This document shows positions 56,690 to 64,000 of a stretch of 64,000 nt of DNA, piece after piece. The first letter of the stretch is position 1. Each line of letters begins with the position of its first letter. The stretch comes from Edaphochlamys debaryana (taxonomy: Eukaryota; Chlorophyta; Chlorophyceae; Chlamydomonadales). The DNA lies in the NCBI GenBank assembly GCA_016858145.1, contig JAEHOE010000015.1, positions 186,001-250,000 on the forward strand, given 5' to 3'. The notes below the pieces were generated by a model. That model saw only the letters and a program-made list of their open reading frames with translations, did not search any database and was not told the origin of the DNA. The position numbers and the translations under genes are program-made.

Positions 56690-59600
56690 CGGCAGCCCCG
56701 GCTTCGAGCAGGGGGGGGGTAGAGTCCAAGCCCGAGTCCAAGCCCGAGCCCGAGTCCAAGTTCTCCTCGTCTTCAAAGCTGCTCGAGCCGGCCCCGCCGC
56801 TCGCGACCAAGCCCGAGGTCTGCGCCGACGCCACCGCGCAGGACGAGCAACCCGCCTCCGCCAACGGTGACCCCGCTCCCGGCCCCGCCGGCGAACGGAG
56901 GAAGGAGGAGCTGCCCGACAGCAAGTGCAGTGCGACTCCGCGCCAGCTGCCCTTCTGGGTCAAGGCCAACACCCCCGCCAAGCGCAGCATCAACGGGCCC
57001 GGCGCCGCCGGGCTCAGCCCCGCTGCGGAGCCCCTCGAGACTGGTGAGTCCTCGGCTCCCGGCACCGCCGGTACTGAGTCGCAGGCCAAGGGCTCCAGCT
57101 CCCTCCCCAGCTGCGGCCTGATTGACCACGACGTCTACGGCGTGTCCTTCGCTCGCGCCCTGCACCTGCTCTGCGATCTCGGTGCTCGCACTGTTGCTTA
57201 CGGTGCCGCCACCTTCGGAATCTGGGTTCCCCTCCCGCTCTGCCCCAGGGCCATCGCGCGCCTGATCGCGGCCAGCCCTGTCTACGGCCCCGTGCAGCCG
57301 TACGACACCTTCGGTGCCAACACCACCGACACCGAGGACTGGCACTCGACCAGCAGTGAGGAGGAGTCTGATGATGACGCGGAGCTGGACGAGCAGCTGG
57401 ATGACTGGATGGAGCACGTCCAGTGGAGGCTGGGCTGCATGATCCGGCGCCGCGTCACGCGCAGCATCAACCGCAAGCTGGCCCGCCAAGCGAGGCGCGA
57501 GCTGCGCCAACAGGAGGAGCTGCGTGCGCAGGCCTTCACTGCTATGGAGCAGGCGCGTCGCCAGTACCTGAGCCTGGTCAAGCGACAGTTCCTGCAGCAA
57601 CGGGCGGAGCGCTGGGCGGCCGCGGCGGGCGCCAAGGTGTCCAAGCGCAAGTACGCACCGCCCGACGCCAACACCAAGTCAGCGACTTCGGCGCGCTGGC
57701 GCCTCAACAGCTGCAAGACCTTCACCTTCGCCATCGTGATGCTGGTCTTCCTGGGCTGCTGGCGGCTGTCGGACGCGACGCCCAACTGCGTTCCGCATCC
57801 GGCTTACCCTCAGGGGGGGCAGTGGCTGGCTCCCAGCTGGGCGCAGCTAGAGCAGTCGCCCGCCACCACCCCGCTGGAGCAAGCCATGCGGCGCATCCAG
57901 CTGCGTGACCCGGCACCGCCGGCGAGGCGCTCACCGCCCCAGGCCCCGCCTGCGGGCTCGCCCTCGGCTGAGACACCTCTAGCAGAGCCACCGAGCACCT
58001 TTGTCACGGGCACCGCACCTGCAAACGCATCTAGTGTAGAGAGGCCTGCGGCTCCGCCGACAGAGCCGCCTGACGTAGCTGCACTTGGACCTTCTCCCGC
58101 AAATGTGACGACTCCCGACGGGGCTAGGGCACCGCCCGAAGACTCCACTTTAGTCAAGCAGGAGGCAGGCTATACCTTATGCATACGTCCGGACATGACC
58201 GCGGCACAGCGTGATGGTCTGAGAGCGTTGTTTGGCAAGTACGATCACTTGTTCGCGCGGAGTCTGAGGGACATCGGGTGCTATAGAGGCGAGTTGGGGC
58301 CAGTGAGACTCGAACTCAAGCACAACAACCCGATATTCGAAGCCCCGCGACGACATTCGGCTGTCGAGCGGTTGGTCGAGGATGCCAAGTGCCGCGAGCT
58401 GTACAGTGCCGACATTATCGAGCCGTCCAACTCCACGCAGTACGCGATGAATGTAACCCTGCCACGTAAGAAGGGAATTGACGGTTCGTACGAATCCAAC
58501 GAGTACCGCTATTGTGCGGACGCGCGCCGTATAAATGCAGCGAGCGTGCGCGATTATTTCCGGCCGCCAGCGCCGGAAGACCTGTTCGATCGCATCCTGG
58601 GCGCGCGATTCATTACTAAGTGCGACTGCCGCGCCGCGTTCAACCAACTGCCGCTCGCCGAGGAGGATCGCGATAAGACCTCGTTCTGGTGGAACAACAC
58701 CCTCTGGCGGTACAAACGGTTGATGTACGGCGCCGTCAACGCCACGGCAGCTTGGCAGCGAGTACTTTCGCACCACGTGCGGAAGTACGGCCTGCAGGAC
58801 TGCGTGTACCTTTTTGTCGACGACGCCGCAGTAACCGGCCGTACGGCAGAGGAGCACGAGCAGAATCTTGCGCGGTTCCTCGCAATGTTGGACGAGATCA
58901 ACATCAAGCTGCATCCCGACAAGACAGTGGTCGCGGCAGACAAGATAGAGTTCCTGGGCCACATGGTGAGCGCTGACGGGCTCCGCCCGGTTCAGGCCAA
59001 GGTCGCTGCGATCCAAGCCATCCAGCCCCCTCGCTCGCTGACCGAGCTCCAAGCCCTGCTCGGCCTCTGCAACTACTATCGTTGTTACATCCCCCGCTTC
59101 GCCTGCATCGCCAACCCGCTCTACGAGCTCACCAAGAAGGGCGTCACGTGGGGTCCCGAGACCTGGCAGCCGCGCCACCAGGAGGCCTTGGACCAGCTCA
59201 AGGCCGAGTTCTCGACCAACGACCGGCTGCTGCGCAAGCCTGATCCCAACCGTCAACTGATCCTGCACACTGACTTTTCCAATGTAGGCATCAGCGCCGT
59301 CCTAGGCCAACTGGATGACGAAGGGCACGAGTACATGGTCGCCTGCATCTCGCGCTCACTCAACGTGCACGAGCGCAACTACACCTCCTACAAGGGTGAG
59401 ATGCTGGCTGCCTGCTGGGCAATAAAGATGCTGCGCCCCTACCTGATAGGCCCACGCTTCATCCTGGTCACCGACCACGCGCCCCTGCTCTGGCTGATGG
59501 AGAACCAAAACCTAGTGGGGCAGTACGCTCGCTGGGCACTCTTGATGCAAGAGTACGACTTCGATGTCGCCCATCGGCCAGGCCAGCTCCACTATAACGC

Positions 59601-62600
59601 TGACACCCTCAGCCGCTCGCCTCTGCCCTCGAGCGCTGATGGCTCCGGAGCCCGCATGGACGAGGACTCCGACGCCAAGCCGCCGCCACCTCGGCTCGTC
59701 CCGTATCCGACCGTCACGCCCTCGGCGCAACCCACGGCGCTCATGTCTGCAGTCCAAGTCCTGGCGCTGCGCGCTCGCGAGGAGTACTCCCTGCTGGCCA
59801 CCGTCACGGGACAGGGCTCCGCCCTCGCTCCCTCTCCCGACGAGTGGCTCGCTGGCAGCAACGGCACGGCCTCTGACCCCGTCGAGCGCTTCGCCGACCC
59901 CGAGTGCACTGCGGCTCAGCTCCTGACCCGACAGGCCAACCTCACCGCCAACCGCGTCGTGCGCGAGGCCCGAGACGCCCTCCGGGCGACCTCGCTTTCG
60001 CCGCCGCGTCCCCGCCGAGTCGCCGAGGGCCGCACCGCCACCCTCGACACCAGCCTGCTCTCGCACCACTTCCTGGAGCACGCCCTCACAGAAGGGCTGG
60101 TAGTCGTGGAGTGCGGCACCTCCGCCGCCACGGGCCTCGAGGCCTGCCTCCGGGCGGGCTGGACCGTGCGCCGTTATCACACCCTGGGCGCGCCCGCGCA
60201 AGAGCATTCGCTGCTGCGCCGCCGCCTGGGCTGGCTCCATGCCTCCTTTCCCCGACAGCTTCGCGGCTCCGCCGTTGAAAGCCCCTGGGCCGCGCTGCCG
60301 CCCGGTCCGCTCACCAACGACCACCTCCTTGCTGCTTCCGCCAAGTCAGGGCAGCAGTGGTTGGTGCTCGGCAACCTAGACTCGACCCTGGCTCCGCCAG
60401 ATAGAGTGCTAGAGCTCCTTGGCAGGCTCCAAGAGCTGCAACCCCGACTCCCGCCCGGCTTCCTGCTGGAGCGCGAGCCTCCAGCGTCTGCGGACACGCC
60501 CTTCGGGACCTGCCTCACGCTGGACACCGCTGCCATGGGCAGGGCCCAGCACTCGCTGCGCGCCTTCTGCACCAACCTCGCGGCTCCCGAGCACCTGCGC
60601 AAGGTGGCAACATCTGGTGCCTGGAGCCCCAGTAACCTCTCGGCAGCTGCAGCGGTACCCTCACGCCGCCTGCCCCTCTGCGAGGCACCCCTCAGCGAGC
60701 CCTACTCGGCCTGCGACGTGCCGGGTCGCCCCGTCACCGTCTTCCCGCCGGGCAACCTCGCCACTATCCAGCTAGCCTCCACCGCCTCGGCCGTGCCTTC
60801 GCCGCTGCTGCCAGAGGAGATAGCCGCCCTGACCGGCCTGGAGCCTGCTTCGCTGCTGGAGCGGCGCAACGACGGCACCCTCGCCGTGCCCTCCGCCATC
60901 GACGCCCTGCAGCAGGGTCTGCAGACTCCAGCTGCTGCACGCATCTTTCTCTGCGCACAAGCCCTTCAACGCGCTTTCGTCACCCCGCACCACATGGCTC
61001 GCATGCCACCTCAGCAGGCACCACCGGCTGCCCCGCTGGGGGGGGGTAGGGAGATTGAAAACAACACAGCGGAGCAGCCTGCAGCCCTGGTCACCACCGC
61101 GCTGCAGCACCACCAATCCAACGAGCACTGGACTTCTGCCCTGGTCTCGGCCGTCGCCGACGCACAGGAGTCCCGCTACTGCGACCCTTGGGAGGACAGG
61201 CAACTGCTCCACTACCTCGCCCAGGGCACCTGCCCCGCCGGCATTGTCGGAGAAGCGGCTAGACGGGTAGCGCGTCGTGCTATCAATTACCGTTTTGACG
61301 ACCGGAGCAACCGCCTGTACCGCCGCATGCCCAACAGCACCGTGCGCGAAGTACCTCCACCGGAGCGCCGCCAAGCCATCATCCAGGAGGCCCACCACCG
61401 CCTGGGGCACTGGGGAGCTCGCCGCACCCTGTGCCTGGTCCAGAACGGCTACTGGTGGCAAGGCATGTCCAGGGACGTTGAGTATGTGGTGCAGCGCTGC
61501 CCCCTGTGCGATCGCGCCAACACCGTTGGCAACGTCACTCCGCCCGAGCTGCACCCCCTGCCAATCCGCGGGCCCTTCTTCCGCTGGCACGTGGACCTGG
61601 CTGGGCCTCTCACGCGCACGAGCTCCGGCTACGAGTACGTCATGGTCTGCGTCGAGGCTTGGACCAAGCACGTGGAGATGATCCCGCTTCGCTCCAAGGG
61701 CTCTGAGGAGGTGGCCAACGCCTTCCTAGCCAACGTCCTAGCCCGCTTCTCGGCGCCCGCCGAGGTGGTGACCGATGGAGGCACCGAGTTCCAAGGCGCC
61801 TTTGCCGCCCTGCTCGAACAATGCTTCATCGACCATCGTCACACGTCGCCCAACCACCCGCAGGCCACCGGTGCTGCGGAAAGGGTCGTGCAGGTCTGCA
61901 AACGCTCTCTGCGCAAGTACTGCGCTCAGTACGCCTCCGCCGAGCGCTGGGACGAGTACCTGCCTTGGGTCCTGATGGGCTACCGCTGCTCCCCTCAGAA
62001 GTCCACCGGCAAATCCCCGTTTGAGCTCATGTACGGCGCACCGCCTGCTGTGCCCCTCGGCGCCGCTGAGCTGTGGGCAGAGGCGATCGACCCTGATGCC
62101 GATCCGCAACGGGCCGACCAACTCGTCATGCTGCGCTCACACAACGTGCAACAGGCCGCGCCTTTCAACGGCCAGAACCTGCTGACGGCGCAGTGGCGAG
62201 ACCGCCACAACTACGCCCGCGTGCGAGCTGGCGGCTACAAGCCCCGCTTCACCAAATTCAACGTGGGCGACTACGTCTACGTCATCCTGCGCAATCAGAA
62301 CAACACGCTCCAACTGCCCGTCCGCGACACCGTGCTCCGCATTGTGGCCGTGAACCCAGAGGGAGTTGCCGAGCTGATGGGCCGCGACGGTACCATCCGC
62401 AAGGAGCACGTGAGCAACCTTGCTCCCTGCCACCTCCAAGACCTGGACCCAATCGTCGATCCTCGCATCGCGGTGCCGCCGCTGGACCTGCCCTGCGAGA
62501 TCTGTGCCTTCCCAGGCGATGAGTCCAAGATGGTCATGTGCGACGGGTGCGGCACCGGCTGGCACCTGTACTGCCTCCGACCCCCGCTCCAGCGCGTGCC

Positions 62601-63630
62601 CCGCGGCACCTGGACTTGCCCCGACTGCCATGCCCGCGGCGTGACACCGGCAACAATTGATCGGCTACCTGCCCCCGTACCGCGCGAGGCACCGCAGCTG
62701 CAGATCTTCCCCTCCGCTCAAGCGCGCCGTCGGCTCAGCGAGGCCAAAGCGCTGGAGGGCGTTCCCTGCTCCCGCAAGGTCCGAGACCCCGCGACCAACA
62801 CCTTCGTGAACCGTAGGGGCACCCTGCACTACAAGCCGGACGAGCCGCACTCTCGCCCCATCGAGGCGCGCTACACTGACGGCACCGCGGAGCGCCTGAC
62901 TCTGCGAGCAGCCAAAGCATGCGCTCAACCGTCCACCACGGCCCTCGTCACGGTGGCTGGGGCCCCGCCCTTAGTCCTGCCCGACACCTGGGACCTGTCC
63001 TCGCCGAGCGCCCGAGCCGCTGCGCTGCTGCAGCTGCGCTCCGTGCCCGGGCTGGCCTCTAGCCTGCCTGAGTCCTTTCCCACGGGTACGCACCCTGCGC
63101 CCGCTGAGGAGGCGCTCAACCTACTCCTGGACCACCTGGACGCGAGCCGATCGCCCGTCATTCTGGACCCGTGCGCCGGCGACGAGACTCTGGCCAACGC
63201 GCTCCGCGCGAGAGGCTACTCCGTCTGCGCCAACGGGGGCCGGGCCACCGAGGCCCCGGGCTGGCCCCGCTTGGATCCCCTGCAACCTGGGACCTACCGC
63301 CGCCTCGCCACGCCCGGCGAGTCCTGGCTCATCATCTCCGCTCCGCACCCGGAGCTTCTGCCCTTCTGGCTGCCCCTGGCCGTCGCCATGGTGCCGCTAG
63401 TCGTGGCCTTCATCCCACGGCGCATGCTTACGGCTCCGCCGGACGCATGGGCCGCCCTGCTCAACACCTTCACGGAGGACGAGCGGCTGGCCATCATCAC
63501 TGGAGACACCTGTGGATACGTCAACGGAAAACCTGGAGCTTGGCTGTTAGTGTTCCGGGATGCGACCATGAGGGCGCAGCTGATGAGGGGTATCGGGAAG
63601 GGACGCGCTGGGCACTGGGTGCATGCGTAG
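56683..63630 (+). CDS. Pol polyprotein: RT, RNase H, methyltransferase-like, integrase, PHD, methyltransferase-like
   Basis: One frame, uninterrupted for over 2,300 codons. It starts with a Pro/Glu-rich stretch, an acidic plus basic helical region, and one hydrophobic segment (FTFAIVMLVFLGCW, 57721-57762). RT follows with YLFVDDAAV (about 58807-58833). RNase H has HTDFSN (59266-59283) and the tail NADTLSR. Between RNase H and integrase, about 60040-60600, VVVECGTSAATGLEACLRAG resembles motif I of C5-cytosine methyltransferases. Integrase shows HH-CC zinc residues (EAHHRLGH, CPLC) and DDE residues in HVDLAGPL, VTDGGTEF and GAAERV (61588-61880). A PHD finger follows (CEIC, CDGC, HLYC, CPDC; 62488-62635), then a Tudor-like strand region. 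Last is DPCAGDETLANALRARGY (about 63160-63215), like motif I of adenine methyltransferases, with SAPHP where an NPPY-type motif is expected. How it is made from gag (frameshift, re-initiation or splicing) is not clear. Confidence 0.8.
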   Translation, partial: ALAAAPASSRGGVESKPESKPEPESKFSSSSKLLEPAPPLATKPEVCADATAQDEQPASANGDPAPGPAGERRKEELPDSKCSATPRQLPFWVKANTPAKRSINGPGAAGLSPAAEPLETGESSAPGTAGTESQAKGSSSLPSCGLIDHDVYGVSFARALHLLCDLGARTVAYGAATFGIWVPLPLCPRAIARLIAASPVYGPVQPYDTFGANTTDTEDWHSTSSEEESDDDAELDEQLDDWMEHVQWRLGCMIRRRVTRSINRKLARQARRELRQQEELRAQAFTAMEQARRQYLSLVKRQFLQQRAERWAAAAGAKVSKRKYAPPDANTKSATSARWRLNSCKTFTFAIVMLVFLGCWRLSDATPNCVPHPAYPQGGQWLAPSWAQLEQSPATTPLEQAMRRIQLRDPAPPARRSPPQAPPAGSPSAETPLAEPPSTFVTGTAPANASSVERPAAPPTEPPDVAALGPSPANVTTPDGARAPPEDSTLVKQEAGYTLCIRPDMTAAQRDGLRALFGKYDHLFARSLRDIGCYRGELGPVRLELKHNNPIFEAPRRHSAVERLVEDAKCRELYSADIIEPSNSTQYAMNVTLPRKKGIDGSYESNEYRYCADARRINAASVRDYFRPPAPEDLFDRILGARFITKCDCRAAFNQLPLAEEDRDKTSFWWNNTLWRYKRLMYGAVNATAAWQRVLSHHVRKYGLQDCVYLFVDDAAVTGRTAEEHEQNLARFLAMLDEINIKLHPDKTVVAADKIEFLGHMVSADGLRPVQAKVAAIQAIQPPRSLTELQALLGLCNYYRCYIPRFACIANPLYELTKKGVTWGPETWQPRHQEALDQLKAEFSTNDRLLRKPDPNRQLILHTDFSNVGISAVLGQLDDEGHEYMVACISRSLNVHERNYTSYKGEMLAACWAIKMLRPYLIGPRFILVTDHAPLLWLMENQNLVGQYARWALLMQEYDFDVAHRPGQLHYNADTLSRSPLPSSADGSGARMDEDSDAKPPPPRLVPYPTVTPSAQPTALMSAVQVLALRAREEYSLLATVTGQGSALAPSPDEWLAGSNGTASDPVERFADPECTAAQLLTRQANLTANRVVREARDALRATSLSPPRPRRVAEGRTATLDTSLLSHHFLEHALTEGLVVVECGTSAATGLEACLRAGWTVRRYHTLGAPAQEHSLLRRRLGWLHASFPRQLRGSAVESPWAALPPGPLTNDHLLAASAKSGQQWLVLGNLDSTLAPPDRVLELLGRLQELQPRLPPGFLLEREPPASADTPFGTCLTLDTAAMGRAQHSLRAFCTNLAAPEHLRKVATSGAWSPSNLSAAAAVPSRRLPLCEAPLSEPYSACDVPGRPVTVFPPGNLATIQLASTASAVPSPLLPEEIAALTGLEPASLLERRNDGTLAVPSAIDALQQGLQTPAAARIFLCAQALQRAFVTPHHMARMPPQQAPPAAPLGGGREIENNTAEQPAALVTTALQHHQSNEHWTSALVSAVADAQESRYCDPWEDRQLLHYLAQGTCPAGIVGEAARRVARRAINYRFDDRSNRLYRRMPNSTVREVPPPERRQAIIQEAHHRLGHWGARRTLCLVQNGYWWQGMSRDVEYVVQRCPLCDRANTVGNVTPPELHPLPIRGPFFRWHVDLAGPLTRTSSGYEYVMVCVEAWTKHVEMIPLRSKGSEEVANAFLANVLARFSAPAEVVTDGGTEFQGAFAALLEQCFIDHRHTSPNHPQATGAAERVVQVCKRSLRKYCAQYASAERWDEYLPWVLMGYRCSPQKSTGKSPFELMYGAPPAVPLGAAELWAEAIDPDADPQRADQLVMLRSHNVQQAAPFNGQNLLTAQWRDRHNYARVRAGGYKPRFTKFNVGDYVYVILRNQNNTLQLPVRDTVLRIVAVNPEGVAELMGRDGTIRKEHVSNLAPCHLQDLDPIVDPRIAVPPLDLPCEICAFPGDESKMVMCDGCGTGWHLYCLRPPLQRVPRGTWTCPDCHARGVTPATIDRLPAPVPREAPQLQIFPSAQARRRLSEAKALEGVPCSRKVRDPATNTFVNRRGTLHYKPDEPHSRPIEARYTDGTAERLTLRAAKACAQPSTTALVTVAGAPPLVLPDTWDLSSPSARAAALLQLRSVPGLASSLPESFPTGTHPAPAEEALNLLLDHLDASRSPVILDPCAGDETLANALRARGYSVCANGGRATEAPGWPRLDPLQPGTYRRLATPGESWLIISAPHPELLPFWLPLAVAMVPLVVAFIPRRMLTAPPDAWAALLNTFTEDERLAIITGDTCGYVNGKPGAWLLVFRDATMRAQLMRGIGKGRAGHWVHA

Positions 63631-63851
63631 ATAGGGTGGTGAACCGAGGGAGATGAGTTCTGCTGGCGGTAGCCTGGTGAGGACACTTAGCGAGTATGGG
63701 GGAGGATTGAGGTTTCTCTGCTGGAGGGAACTGTTGTGTACAGTTTGAGCAAACTGCTTCTGACTTAGCGTATGGCTTCGAGGCCGCCTGACTTCGCGTT
63801 TTTGGCTCTAGAGTCGCCAAGGGGGGGAGTTCGGTCAGCCGGCTGCACTTT
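63631..63851 (+). other. 3' untranslated part of the Ty3-like element with a purine tract
   Basis: Between the pol stop and the right inverted repeat lie about 220 bp without coding sequence. A run CCAAGGGGGGGAG near 63820-63832 looks like a polypurine tract used to prime plus-strand DNA in LTR retrotransposons. Confidence 0.5.
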
Positions 63852-63878
63852 GCCGTAGCCCATAGTGTGTCCTGACAG
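63852..63878. repeat. Right 27-bp terminal inverted repeat
   Basis: Exact reverse complement of 54028-54054; ends GTGTGTCCTGACAG. Sequence after 63878 is not related to that before 54028, so the repeat stops at both outer edges. Confidence 0.85.
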
Positions 63879-64000
63879 CTGACAGAGCACAGTACTGTCG
63901 CTGTCACAGTATGGTTGCCGGTTGGGAGTTGAGGTAGGATGCTAGAGGTTTGTGGCCGGTCTGCTGGTTTGTGCTGGAGGGTACGTCTAGGGTCGTGACT
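63879..64000. other. Right flank, nothing recognised
   Basis: The last 122 bp show no coding frame or repeat that can be tied to the rest of the window. Confidence 0.3.

Larger units (their letters stand above)
54028..63878 (+). mobile_element. Ty3/gypsy-type element with terminal inverted repeats instead of LTRs
   Basis: Two long intact frames encode gag-protease and a polyprotein with RT, RNase H and integrase in Ty3/gypsy order. The 27 bp at 54028-54054 are the exact reverse complement of 63852-63878. No direct LTR copy is found at the two ends, and the gag ATG (54056) starts one base after the left inverted repeat, leaving no room for an LTR plus primer-binding site. A G-rich purine tract lies near 63820-63832. 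No target-site duplication is evident. It could be a new retroelement type, or a 5'-truncated element whose end was rebuilt from its 3' end. Confidence 0.75.

Noticed and set aside
58177..59268. 363-codon minus frame opposite reverse transcriptase
   Set aside because: Shadow of the conserved RT and RNase H frame on the + strand.
1..64000. CRISPR arrays, bacterial operons, rRNA or tRNA genes
   Set aside because: The window is eukaryotic and intron-rich; no spaced direct-repeat array, cloverleaf or rRNA-like sequence was recognised.

Overview
The window looks like nuclear DNA of a volvocine green alga (Chlamydomonas/Volvox relatives). Genes are GC-rich and cut by many short GT-AG introns with GTGAGT/GTGCGT-type donors. 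Secreted proteins carry proline-rich linkers, and the cellular genes include gametolysin-type (peptidase M11) matrix metalloproteases. All gene models were read by eye; exon junctions were checked for phase but not against transcripts or databases.

Layout. (1) 1-1140: last three exons of an unrecognised + strand gene. (2) 2128-14652: two tandem 17-exon genes. Each encodes a signal peptide, three jacalin-like lectin domains, a cysteine-containing spacer and an M11 metalloprotease domain with an intact HExxHxxGxxH site. (3) About 15300-40035: a large inverted duplication, two arms of roughly 11.6-11.8 kb around a 1.4-kb spacer. Each arm holds one secreted, beta-rich protein with a CGHTLGYWKT motif (15820-20089 +, and its frameshifted twin 39521-35268 -) and one more jacalin-M11 gene (27213-21486 -, and 28004-33751 +). 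In both jacalin-M11 arm copies all three zinc-binding histidines are replaced, so they look like pseudoproteases, and their signal-peptide exons are unrelated to each other.

(4) About 42.8-53.5 kb: a decayed Helitron-like element with lower GC. It carries an OTU-type cysteine protease ORF, a PHD-finger plus chromodomain ORF, a Rep (HUH/Tyr) and a helicase. (5) 54028-63878: a Ty3/gypsy-type gag-pol element with long intact ORFs, bounded by a perfect 27-bp inverted repeat instead of recognisable LTRs. Its polyprotein has two degenerate methyltransferase-like modules and a PHD finger besides protease, RT, RNase H and integrase.

How the parts may work together (inference): the lectin-metalloproteases could bind glycans of the hydroxyproline-rich extracellular matrix and cleave matrix proteins. 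The inactive, lectin-bearing paralogues could act as decoys, binding proteins or regulators. The mobile elements at the right side are a possible source of the rearrangements.
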